Shown here: piece after piece, positions 1-7,198 of the stretch
How positions within the stretch are numbered: position 1 is the first letter of the stretch
Layout of the letters: the number at the start of each line of letters is the position of its first letter
Source of the DNA: Actinomycetota bacterium
Lineage (GTDB): Bacteria; Actinomycetota; Actinomycetes; Mycobacteriales; Micromonosporaceae
Assembly: GCA_005885115.1 (NCBI GenBank)
Contig: VAXX01000072.1
Coordinates: 1 to 10,059 of the forward strand
Length of the DNA stretch: 10,059 nucleotides
Direction: 5' to 3'
The notes under the pieces: generated by a model
What the model was told of the DNA's origin: nothing
What the model saw: only the letters and a program-made list of their open reading frames with translations
The model's database searches: none
Translations under genes and position numbers: made by a program

Positions 1-289
1 GGCCGATGATCGGCTGGACGTACGCGACCCGGCGGGCGTGTTCGATCCGGGTGACGTGCCCGGCCAGGACGTGGCAGCGGGGCAGCTCCCGGCGCAGCGG
101 CACGACCGAGTGCCGGGGCGAGATGTTGCCGGCGGAGACTTCGGGCAGGAACGGTTGGTACGTCATGTGCGGCTGCGGATCGACGACGATCACTTCCGCC
201 TCGCCCCGCCGGAGCTTGCTGGACAGGCGCAGGGCCGCGTACAACCCGACGTGACCGGCGCCGACGACCAGAATCCGCTGAGGGTTCAC
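1..289 (-). CDS. ndh: NDH-2-type NAD(P)/FAD-dependent oxidoreductase, N-terminal part (3' end outside window)
   Basis: This is the first 96 residues of a flavoprotein of the type II NADH dehydrogenase family, which passes electrons from NADH to membrane quinone without pumping protons. The sequence begins VNPQRILVVGAGHVGLYAAL; GAGHVG at residues 10-15 is the FAD-binding glycine motif after the first beta strand. It is followed by an acidic residue ending the second strand (VIVVDPQ) and by MTYQPFLPE, which is characteristic of this family in actinobacteria. I chose the GTG at 289 with GGAG just upstream. A second in-frame GTG lies six codons earlier (307), has no better ribosome site, and cannot be excluded. 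The gene lies 61 bp downstream of the membrane-protein gene on the same strand, with a hairpin between them. The C-terminal NADH-binding and membrane-anchoring parts are outside the window, so the precise subfamily is inferred. Confidence 0.85.
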   Translation of the reverse strand, partial: MNPQRILVVGAGHVGLYAALRLSSKLRRGEAEVIVVDPQPHMTYQPFLPEVSAGNISPRHSVVPLRRELPRCHVLAGHVTRIEHARRVAYVQPIIG

Positions 290-321
290 GGCTCCATCAT
301 CGACCACGCCAGCGGTGAGCG

Positions 322-344
322 CGCCTTCGCGGGCGGCGAAGGTG
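322..344 (-). terminator. Hairpin between the membrane-protein gene and ndh, possible terminator
   Basis: A perfect 7-bp inverted repeat, CCTTCGC at 324-330 and GCGAAGG at 336-342, encloses a 5-nt loop. A G-U pair and a further C-G pair extend it to 322-344. It starts 7 bp after the stop codon of the membrane-protein gene, where an intrinsic terminator would be expected. There is no T-tract on either strand, which is common in high-GC actinobacteria but leaves termination unproven. Confidence 0.4.
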
Positions 345-350
345 ACCCGG

Positions 351-920
351 CTAACGGCGCCCGACCAGCCGGGCCAGGTACCCGACGATCAGGCCCATCA
401 GGGCGAGGCCGGCCAGCGAGGCCAGCAGGTACCGGCCGCTGACGTAGAGCGGCGCGACCACCGCGAACAGTGCGAGACCGGCGGTCAGCGCCACGACGGC
501 GCCGGCGCGGGCCAGCCAGCGCAGCAGCACGCCGGGGCCGATGATCGCGTCGTAGGGCAGCACGGCGGCCAGCGCGGACAGGTTGTGCTGCAGGTAGAGC
601 GCGGCGGCCAGGAACACGACGCGCAGGAACTGCGGGGTCTCGTGGTAGCCGAGGGCGGCGACCTCCCAGCCGACCACCGCCAGCAGGATCGCCGCGGTGG
701 GCATCCGGCCGCGCGGGGCCAGCGCCGGGACCACCGCGATCCCCAGCAGGACCAGGAACACCGGGCCGGCGACCAGTTCGAAGGGCCAGGCCAGGAGCTG
801 GCCGAGCAGCCCGGTCAGGAAGACGCCCGCGCGCACGAGCAAAGGGCCGGGAGTGGTACGCCGGGCGGTGGCCAACGACTCGTCGATCCGCCCCCGGAAC
901 CGGGTCAGCACCTCGTTCAC
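351..920 (-). CDS. Polytopic membrane protein of unknown function
   Basis: The product has 189 residues and is strongly hydrophobic after a short amphipathic N-terminus (VNEVLTRFRGRIDESLATAR). Hydrophobic segments lie at roughly 30-68 (one or two helices), 73-92, 98-120, 138-158 and 163-184, giving about five or six transmembrane helices. No catalytic motif is visible, and I do not recognise a named family. The GTG start at 920 overlaps the DUF58 stop codon as GTGA, so translation is probably coupled to the upstream gene. As the last gene of the MoxR/DUF58 operon it may be a membrane partner of that complex; this is inferred from position only. The frame break in DUF58 happens upstream, so ribosomes terminating early in that gene could reduce its coupled expression. 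Confidence 0.75.
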   Translation of the reverse strand: MNEVLTRFRGRIDESLATARRTTPGPLLVRAGVFLTGLLGQLLAWPFELVAGPVFLVLLGIAVVPALAPRGRMPTAAILLAVVGWEVAALGYHETPQFLRVVFLAAALYLQHNLSALAAVLPYDAIIGPGVLLRWLARAGAVVALTAGLALFAVVAPLYVSGRYLLASLAGLALMGLIVGYLARLVGRR

Positions 921-2217
921 CGGGCGACCGCCTTGGGCGCCGAGGCCATCCGGGACACCTGGCGCAGTACCTCGTCCAGGCTGCCCGCACCGGCCCAGGT
1001 GACCACCGGTACGCCGTGCTCGTTCAACTGTCCGAGGGTGTTCTCGCGTTCCAGCTTCCAGAGCCGGCCGGCGGCGGTGGCCCAGTCCCCGCGTACCGGC
1101 AGGGGCAGGTCGCTGGGCAGGGTGTCGACGCCGACGACGAACCGGCCGGCCCGGGCGAACCGGGCGATCATCGCGGCCGCCCGGGTGTCCAGCAGCGGGG
1201 ACAGCACCACGACCAGGGCGTTGGTGGACACGGTGTGCGGACCGAACGCGTCGGCCGACGGTTCGAACCCGCCGATCGTCGTGTCGATGTCCAGCAGCCA
1301 CTCCAGCACGGTGTGGTACTGCCGGCGGCCGCGCCCCGGTGCAGGTAGTGCTCGGCGATGCCGGCCGCCGCCCGTACCGTCGTGTCCAGTACGGACCGGG
1401 TCCCGTGGATGCCGCCGGACCGGCCCGCCTCGTGCAGCACATCGAGCACCAGGACCACTTCCGCGTCCCGGTCGGACAGCGTGGAGGCCACGTACAGCTG
1501 CCGGGTGCGCAACGAGACCCGCCAGTCGATGCGCCGCAGCCGGTCCCCGGGCCCGAACATCCGTACCCCGGCCAGTTCCCCGCCCTCGCCGGGGCGCCGG
1601 GAGTGGTGCGCGCCGACCAGGCCGGCCGCCCGGGGCATCGAGTCGTCGGCCTCGAACACGTCGTTGACCGGGTACACCTTGATCCGCCGGGCCCGGCCGG
1701 TGCCGGGATCGCTGATCAGCAGCCCGTCCGCCGCCACCGCGTGCGCCACCGCCGGACCTAGCGCCGGCCGTCCCCAGCGCACCGCGTGGGCCCGCAGCGG
1801 CAGGTCGGCCCCCGTGCCCGGGGGTACCGAGGTGACGTACGGGCGGTCACCGTGCGGGACGACCAGCCACGGGGAGATCGCGGTGCGCAGGACCACCAGG
1901 TCGTACGGGACCTCGTCGAGGTTGCCGACGGTCAGTACGGCCGAGAGCTGCCCGCCCTCGCCGAGGAACTCGACGTCGGTGGCGACCCGGACGGTCGGTA
2001 CCCGCGCCGGCCGGCGCCAGATGCCCAGCGCCGCCCCGAGCGCGAACGGCGCCGCGAGTACCACCAGGTCGACCTGGCCCAGCAGCATCGCGCCGGCCAG
2101 CAGCAGCCCGACGAGGAGCACGGCCCGGCCCAGCGCCTGGGTCGGCGTCCACCGGCGCAACGCGTCGGCCAGGTGCCGGCCGCGGGCGGCCTCGTCCGTG
2201 GGGCGCGCTCGTGCCAT
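917..2217 (-). pseudogene. DUF58 domain protein, interrupted by a deletion/frameshift near 1330-1338
   Basis: DUF58 proteins are membrane-anchored with a von Willebrand A-like domain and are encoded next to MoxR ATPases; they are thought to act on the cell envelope. The ATG at 2217 lies 4 bp after the MoxR stop, with GAGG upstream. Two N-terminal membrane segments lie at about residues 30-65. The DUF58 signature follows: RMFGPGDRLRRIDWRVSLRT, then VVLVLDVLHE, a DxS-like MIDAS region. The first frame runs to AGIAEHYLHRG (residue 295, base 1333) and then reads unrelated sequence to 1168. The correct C-terminus resumes in another frame as GRRQYHTVLEWLLDIDTT and ends at the stop at 917. The 1301-nt span is not a multiple of three. 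In the family about 20 residues, often beginning D-R-V, normally lie between HRG and GRRQ; here they are missing. The gene is therefore disrupted, or the sequence has an error of 3n+1 bases. Confidence 0.85.
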
Positions 2218-2221
2218 CGCC

Positions 2222-3282
<1,061 letters not shown>

Positions 3283-3286
<4 letters not shown>

Positions 3287-3879
3287 ACCGCCTCCATCAA
3301 CGCGATCAGGCCGGCTACCTCGCGCGGCGTCATGTTCCTCGGTACGGGCTCGGTCACGAAGTCCCACAACTGCTCGCCCAGCAGCGCGCGGGCCCGGGCC
3401 GGATCACCGGCCCGGCTGACCCCGTGCCGCAGCCACAGGCGCTCGTCGACGATCTCCACGATCTTCGGCTGTACCGTACGCGCGAACTGGGTCTTGTCCC
3501 CGTGCACCTTGGTCCAGGACAGCCGGGTGTCCCAGCGGGCGGTGGCCAGGTACAGGCCGTCCTGCGCGGTGCCGGCCGCCTGATCCTCGCTGATCAGCTC
3601 CACCGACGGCCGGGTCAGGGTCGGCGGCAGCGCCCGGGGGGCGATCCAGCGCAGCAGCGAGCGCAGGGTGCGGCCGACCAGACCGATCATGAGCAGGAGA
3701 GGGTACGGCACGTCCAGGCCGACCATCCGCAGGATGCCCCAGACCGGAGCCGCGACCACGGCGGCGAGCAATGCCGTCTTGAGCAGCCACCACCAGGTGG
3801 CATCGGCGCCGGACCGGTCGGGCAGCTCCGGCTCGGGTTCGGGCTCGTCGTACCCGAGCAGGTCATCCAGCGTCGTCAT
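3283..3879 (-). CDS. Membrane protein of unknown function in the MoxR operon
   Basis: The product has 198 residues and I do not recognise the family. It has an acidic, proline-containing start (MTTLDDLLGYDEPEPEPELP), then a Trp-rich turn (WWWLLK, 29-34) leading into a hydrophobic helix at about 32-53 and a second at about 58-70. A soluble C-terminal domain of about 115 residues follows, including DGLYLATARWDTRLSW and IVEIVDERLWLRHGV, likely on the cytoplasmic side. The ATG start at 3879 overlaps the stop of the DUF4129 gene (ATGA), and its own stop overlaps the MoxR start (ATGA). It is therefore probably made in step with both. Its position between DUF4129 and MoxR corresponds to where many actinobacteria carry a DUF4350 gene, but this protein is much shorter and I see no basis for that label. 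Confidence 0.8.
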
Positions 3880-4589
3880 CGGACCGCCCCGGTCGGGGCC
3901 GGGCGCGCCAGTTCGGCGCGCAGTTGGCCGAGCGCGGACCGGGCCTGGTCGCGCATCGTGGCGTCGACGGTGTGGGTGGCGTACCGGGCCAGCCGGTACA
4001 CGTCGGCCAGGGGGTACAGGACGGCCGCGCTGACCTGGTGCTCGGTGAGCAGCCGGCCGACCAGGTCGGTCGAGGTGTCCCCCGGCGCCCGCGGGGTACC
4101 AGCGGCGGCCGCGGCCTGTTCCAGGCGTACCCAGCAGGCGATCACCGCCCGGCGCGGATCCGCGTCGGAGTCGTCCAGCTCGGACAGGCCGGCATCGACG
4201 GCGGCGAGTACCTCCTCGCGGGCCGGGGCCGGCTTGGCCTCGGTGGGCTCGGGCAGCTTGCGTTCCCGGGTACGCAGCCCGTTGCGCAACAGCAGCCAGA
4301 GCACCAGGATCCCCACCGCCACCACCAGCGCCACGCACAACACCTGCGCGATGCCCATCATCCAGCCCGGTAGCTGTACCCCGGTCCGCTCGGCGTCGGC
4401 GGTCGGCGCATCACCGAGCGGGTTGACCGGGGCGACCGTACTGAGCGCGGTCGGTTCCATGGTCGGCAGGTTGGGCCTGGGTGGGTTGACCGGCCGGATC
4501 TGCGGGGTGGCCAGCGTGGCGGCCAGGGCCGCGCCGAGCAACAGCAGACCCACCGCCAGCAGCGGCAGGTAGCGTCGCAGGCTGGTCAT
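3876..4589 (-). CDS. DUF4129 domain-containing membrane protein
   Basis: The product has 237 residues. It starts with MTSLRRYLPLL and a hydrophobic helix at about 8-27, probably an uncleaved anchor. A proline-rich extracytoplasmic linker follows (about 29-75), then a second helix at about 77-101 and a cytoplasmic C-terminal domain. The C-terminal part, with DPRRAVIACWVRLEQAAAAAG (start near residue 142) and later YRLARYATHTVD, matches the pattern of DUF4129. That domain is usually found next to, or fused with, transglutaminase-like membrane proteins in MoxR/DUF58 clusters; no transglutaminase domain is present in this window. ATG at 4589 is preceded by GAGGACGGGA and lies 13 bp after the glycosylase stop. 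The molecular function is unknown; assignment rests on the C-terminal pattern and on context. Confidence 0.85.
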   Translation of the reverse strand: MTSLRRYLPLLAVGLLLLGAALAATLATPQIRPVNPPRPNLPTMEPTALSTVAPVNPLGDAPTADAERTGVQLPGWMMGIAQVLCVALVVAVGILVLWLLLRNGLRTRERKLPEPTEAKPAPAREEVLAAVDAGLSELDDSDADPRRAVIACWVRLEQAAAAAGTPRAPGDTSTDLVGRLLTEHQVSAAVLYPLADVYRLARYATHTVDATMRDQARSALGQLRAELARPAPTGAVR

Positions 4590-4602
4590 CCGTGTCCCGT
4601 CC

Positions 4603-5349
4603 TCAGGCGAGCCCGGCGAGCTCCTTCGCCCGGGCGAGTACGTCGTCCAGCATCGTCGGGGTGAGCCGGCCGGTAAAGGTATTCTGCTGGCTGACGTGGT
4701 AACAGCCTAGGAGAGCGGGACCCACCCCGGCCACCCGGGCGAGGGCCCCGTGGCCGAAGGCCGGTCGCGGGGTGGGCGCCGGGTGTGCGTACACCCTGGG
4801 AAAGGCCGACCACCACGCGGCCCAGGCGAAACCGCCCAGGGCGACCACCACGCGCAGGGTCGGTCCGATCAGTTCGATCTCCCGGTGCAGCCACGGCGCG
4901 CAGGTGTCCCGCTCGGCCGGGGTGGGTTTGTTGTCCGGCGGCGCGCAGCGGACGGCGGCGAAGATCCGGGTGTCCCGCAGCTCCAGCCCGTCGTCGCGGG
5001 CCACGCTGGTCGGCTGGTTGGCCAGGCCCGCGCGGTACAGCGCGGCGAACAGCACGTCACCGGAACGGTCCCCGGTGAAGATCCGGCCGGTCCGGTTGCC
5101 GCCGTGCGCGGCCGGGGCGAGCCCGAGGATCGCCAGGCGTGCGCCGGGCGGCCCCATGCCGGGGACGGGCCGGCCCCAGTACTCCTGGTCGCGGAACGCG
5201 GCCCGGCGGGTGGCCGCGACCTCCTCGCGCCAGGCGACCAGCCGGGGGCAGGCCCGGCAGTCGCTGATCCGCCGGTCCAGCTCCCCGAGGTCGGGCGCCG
5301 TGGCGGCCCGCTGCGGGACGGGCTGCGTCCCCCCAGCCGACTCCGTCAC
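4603..5349 (-). CDS. udgB: Family 5 uracil-DNA glycosylase (UDGb)
   Basis: This is a DNA repair enzyme that removes uracil and other deaminated bases from DNA; family 5 enzymes are known from thermophiles and actinobacteria. The 248-residue product carries the family 5 motif 1, [14 protein letters not shown] (76-89), followed by IFTGDRSGD. The second active-site motif is [10 protein letters not shown] (218-227). Four cysteines, C31 and C34 (CRACPRL), C135 ([10 protein letters not shown]) and C150, match the positions expected to hold a 4Fe-4S cluster. The GTG start at 5349 forms a GTGA overlap with the stop of the hydrolase gene; no strong ribosome site is visible, which fits coupled translation. 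It lies between a hydrolase and an envelope gene set in one apparent operon, with no obvious functional link. Confidence 0.95.
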   Translation of the reverse strand: MTESAGGTQPVPQRAATAPDLGELDRRISDCRACPRLVAWREEVAATRRAAFRDQEYWGRPVPGMGPPGARLAILGLAPAAHGGNRTGRIFTGDRSGDVLFAALYRAGLANQPTSVARDDGLELRDTRIFAAVRCAPPDNKPTPAERDTCAPWLHREIELIGPTLRVVVALGGFAWAAWWSAFPRVYAHPAPTPRPAFGHGALARVAGVGPALLGCYHVSQQNTFTGRLTPTMLDDVLARAKELAGLA

Positions 5350-6029
5350 CCCAGCCGGCTCCGGAGGAGTTCGAGGGTCCGGGCCCAGGCACTGGCCGAC
5401 GCCTCCGGGTTGTAGACCTCGGGCCGGTCGTCGTTGAAGAACGCGTGGTGCGTGCTCGGGTAGTCGTAGATGGTCACCTCGCCGCCGGCGGCCTCGATGG
5501 CGCGCTTGGCCGCCTGTACCCCCTCGGCACCGGCGCCGCCGTCCTCCTCGTCACAGTGGATCACCGCGGCCTTGCCGGCGTAGTTGGACCACTCCGGGCG
5601 CATCCGCTCCCAGGGCAGGAACGGGTAGAAGCCGGCCGTGGCGACGATCTTGTCGGACAGGGTCGCCGACCACAGGGCCAGGCTGCCGCCGGCGCAGAAG
5701 CCGACGGTACCGATCCCGCCGCGTACGTCGTCCCGGGCGGCGAGGAACTCGGCGGCCCCGGCGATGTCCCGGGCCGCCTGGTCCATCGCCAGTCCCATGA
5801 TCAGCTTGCCGGCCTCGTCCGGCTCGGTCGTCTGTACCCCGTGGTACAGGTCGGGGGCCAGCGCGACGAACCCGGCCTGGGCGAACCGGTCGGCGACGGC
5901 GCGGATGTGCGGTACCAGCCCCCAGTACTCCTGGATGACGATGACGCCCGGGCCGGGCCCGCCGTCCGGCACGGCCAGATATCCCTCGCTCGTTCCGCCG
6001 TTGCTCGGGTAATGCACGATCGTGCCCAC
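5346..6029 (-). CDS. Dienelactone hydrolase family protein
   Basis: This is a cytoplasmic alpha/beta hydrolase of 227 residues, close to the usual length of the family. The first 35 residues contain a beta strand leading to QEYWGL, whose Glu34 is the conserved glutamate next to the nucleophile. The nucleophile is Cys112 in GFCAGG, in place of serine as is typical of dienelactone hydrolases. The acid is likely Asp160 or Asp163 (HCDEEDGG), and the histidine is His195 in [10 protein letters not shown], with AFFND typical of the family. The real substrate is unknown; members of this family often act on esters or lactones other than chlorocatechol-derived dienelactone. The GTG at 6029 has GGGAGG seven bases upstream. 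It is the first gene of the left-hand operon and follows a 139-bp gap that should hold the promoter. Confidence 0.93.
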   Translation of the reverse strand: MGTIVHYPSNGGTSEGYLAVPDGGPGPGVIVIQEYWGLVPHIRAVADRFAQAGFVALAPDLYHGVQTTEPDEAGKLIMGLAMDQAARDIAGAAEFLAARDDVRGGIGTVGFCAGGSLALWSATLSDKIVATAGFYPFLPWERMRPEWSNYAGKAAVIHCDEEDGGAGAEGVQAAKRAIEAAGGEVTIYDYPSTHHAFFNDDRPEVYNPEASASAWARTLELLRSRLG

Positions 6030-6056
6030 GGGCCCGCCTCCCTGTCGTCAGTCGTC

Positions 6057-6095
6057 ATTGGCTGGTGGCGTAGAGGATGCTTCGGCGTAGCCAAT
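6057..6095. repeat. Spaced inverted repeat upstream of the hydrolase operon
   Basis: ATTGGCT (6057-6063) and its exact complement AGCCAAT (6089-6095) are separated by 25 bases. They lie 28-66 bp upstream of the hydrolase start in the only sizeable gap before the seven-gene operon. It could be a regulator-binding site or an untranslated-leader hairpin, but 7-bp arms can also occur by chance. Confidence 0.3.
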
Positions 6096-6156
6096 CATGT
6101 GGACATCGTTTGCGAAAGTGTGCTGCGCCGTGATGGAAATCCCCGGAAACAGGCCC

Positions 6157-6174
6157 AGGTAACCGGCGTTACCT
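6157..6174. repeat. Palindrome AGGTAAC-CGGC-GTTACCT at the end of the proline-rich gene
   Basis: Perfect 7-bp arms (6157-6163 and 6168-6174) surround a 4-nt centre. It overlaps the TAA stop codon (6169-6171) of the proline-rich membrane-protein gene and begins 128 bp upstream of the hydrolase start. The size and symmetry fit either a dimeric-repressor operator or a short terminator hairpin. There is no T-tract on the minus strand after it (CTGGGCC follows), and the arms are AT-richer than the surroundings. Confidence 0.4.
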
Positions 6175-6741
6175 CTTGACCGGCTCCAGACAGAGCACCG
6201 AGCCGGTCGAGCCGGAGCCCTCCTCCCACAGCGCCGACACCGCACCCGGGTACGCGCCGCAGATGTGCTTGTCCGTGGTGAAGTCGGCCCGGGTCTTGTT
6301 CTCGACGATCCCGGCGATCTTGTACGTGGCGCTCGCCGAGGTGCAGTCGACCACCTTGACGTTCTTGACCTGCTGGACGTCGGTGCTGTCCAGCTTGCTG
6401 GCGTTCAGGCAGTTGCCGACCTTGGCGTTGGCCGGGTCGCTCTTGATGCCGTCGATGATCGAGGTACCGGAGACCAGCAGGAACCCGGCACAGACCAGCA
6501 GGAGCAGGAGAAGCGCACCGGCGACGATACCGATGACCTTCCTGGTGCCGCTTTTCCTCGGCGCGGTCGGCGGCGGGGCCGGGGCGCCGTAGGGCTGGGC
6601 CGCGTAGGGCGGGGCCGGCGGGCCGCCGTACGGCTGGCCCGGTGGGGTGCCGTAGGGCTCGCCGGGTTGACCGCCCTGGCCGGGGTGGCCGCCGTAGGGC
6701 TGGCCGCCGTACGGCTGACCGGGGTTGACGGGATCCGTCAC
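6169..6741 (-). CDS. QPYGG-repeat, single-pass membrane protein with four-cysteine outer domain
   Basis: The product has 190 residues. Residues 1-60 are a low-complexity Pro/Gly/Tyr/Gln region with repeated QPYGG-like units. A basic stretch (PRKSGTRK, 61-68) precedes one transmembrane helix (about 69-91), so the repeat is cytoplasmic and the C-terminus is outside. The outer domain has four cysteines at 111 (VGNCLNAS), 133 (VVDCTSAS), 161 (HICGAYPG) and 184 (SVLCLEPV), probably two disulfides. The VGDCL-like start and cysteine spacing resemble the LppU/SCO3897 group of actinobacterial proteins; that match is from memory and tentative. The GTG start at 6741 has GGAAGG eight bases upstream. Similar proline-rich tails occur on many actinobacterial envelope and signalling proteins. 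The gene appears to be transcribed alone, and its role is unknown. Confidence 0.88.
   Translation of the reverse strand: MTDPVNPGQPYGGQPYGGHPGQGGQPGEPYGTPPGQPYGGPPAPPYAAQPYGAPAPPPTAPRKSGTRKVIGIVAGALLLLLLVCAGFLLVSGTSIIDGIKSDPANAKVGNCLNASKLDSTDVQQVKNVKVVDCTSASATYKIAGIVENKTRADFTTDKHICGAYPGAVSALWEEGSGSTGSVLCLEPVKR
6589..6722 (-). repeat. Degenerate coding repeat for QPYGG units
   Basis: On the plus strand, variants of CCGTAGGGCTGGCC and CCGTACGGCTGGCC recur about six times. They encode the imperfect QPYGG, EPYGT and PPYAA units of the proline-rich N-terminus. Unit lengths vary from about 15 to 30 bases, so this is a degenerate repeat rather than an exact array. Slippage here could change repeat number between strains. 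Confidence 0.6.
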
Positions 6742-6775
6742 TGGATAATCCTTCCCGGGATCGACAAACGATCGG

Positions 6776-6781
6776 ACCCTA
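6776..6781 (-). promoter_or_regulatory. Possible -10 box (TAGGGT) for the proline-rich gene
   Basis: On the minus strand TAGGGT (6781-6776) fits the actinobacterial TANNNT -10 pattern and would place the transcript start near 6768-6770, leaving a leader of about 27 bases with the ribosome site. No clear -35 hexamer is visible. Just downstream, GATCG (6759-6763) and CGATC (6769-6773) form a 5-bp stem around ACAAA. This is a weak prediction from pattern and spacing. Confidence 0.35.
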
Positions 6782-6846
6782 GTCAGTTAAGACCGTCGGC
6801 GCCACCCTGGGCAGCGGCCGATAGGGCCGGACGTGCACGCCTTCGC

Positions 6847-6852
6847 TACCGT
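6847..6852 (+). promoter_or_regulatory. Possible -10 box (TACCGT) for leaderless expression of the small plus-strand gene
   Basis: TACCGT matches TANNNT and ends seven bases before the GTG at 6860, so transcription would begin at or very near that start codon. No Shine-Dalgarno sequence precedes GTG 6860 or the alternatives at 6851 and 6833, which supports a leaderless message. No -35 box is evident. Confidence 0.35.
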
Positions 6853-6859
6853 GTCCGGC

Positions 6860-7185
6860 GTGACAGATCTGCTCACCCGGCTCGGTGGCGCCCCCGGCCT
6901 GTACCGCGGGCGTGGCGACGGTCCGGAGGGCGGACCGTTCGTGGCCCGGATCGCGGTGGCCACCGTGCTGGGCTGGAGTTGCACGTGGCCTGCCTGGAGC
7001 TGCCCGGCGTGGTGCGATTCGTGGAAACCGGCGCCGGGACGTTCGCCGCGTACGACGGGCCGGTGCCGGCCCGGATCGTGGTGAGCCTGCCGGGCAACGG
7101 GCTGCTGCGCTATTCCTGGTGGTACGCGCGGGACGAGTCCGAGCCCTCGGAACAGTCCCGCGCGGAGGTCCGCCTCACCGGCTGA
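6860..7185 (+). pseudogene. Small unrecognised gene broken by a frameshift near 6970
   Basis: The first frame begins VTDLLTRLGGAPGLYRGRGD and runs to VARIAVATVLG. It then turns into a Trp/Cys/Arg-rich shadow reading (GWSCTWPAWSC) ending at 7084. From about 6970 the +2 frame carries the natural-looking continuation, LELHVACLELPGVVRFVETG through VVSLPGNGLLRYSWWYARDE, to the TGA at 7183-7185. Adding one base in the GGG at 6970-6972 (GTG CTG GGG CTG GAG) would join them into one protein of about 108 residues. The span is 326 nt, one short of a multiple of three. I do not recognise the family; the C-terminal half looks like a small soluble beta-rich domain. GTG at 6860 was chosen because of the -10-like box just upstream; ATG at 6833 and GTG at 6851 are in-frame alternatives. 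The joined frame is inference; a sequencing error is as likely as a real mutation. Confidence 0.6.
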
Positions 7186-7198
7186 GGGCCGGCTCAGC
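7181..7198. terminator. Hairpin spanning two convergent stop codons, possible bidirectional terminator
   Basis: GCTGAG (7181-7186) pairs with CTCAGC (7193-7198) around a 6-nt GGCCGG loop. One arm holds the TGA (7183-7185) of the plus-strand gene, and the other holds the complement of the TGA (7194-7196) of the ppx gene. The two genes are separated by only 8 bp. A symmetric stem can act in both directions, but no T-tract follows on either strand. Confidence 0.4.

Noticed and set aside
286..990. Minus-strand open frame overlapping the polytopic membrane protein
   Set aside because: Its Arg/Pro/Gly-rich reading lacks the hydrophobic periodicity seen in the frame ending at 351, which also has the GTGA coupling to DUF58.
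1320..1345. Programmed ribosomal frameshifting as the explanation of the DUF58 break
   Set aside because: There is no slippery heptamer, and family residues appear to be absent at the join, which a frameshift alone would not explain.
6044..6057. Tandem GTCGTCA GTCGTCA direct repeat upstream of the hydrolase
   Set aside because: Two 7-bp copies next to a purine-rich ribosome site are too short to separate from chance.
5445..6179. Plus-strand open frame opposite the dienelactone hydrolase
   Set aside because: The hydrolase frame has all catalytic motifs and a good ribosome site; this frame has none and low-complexity Gly/Arg/Val composition.
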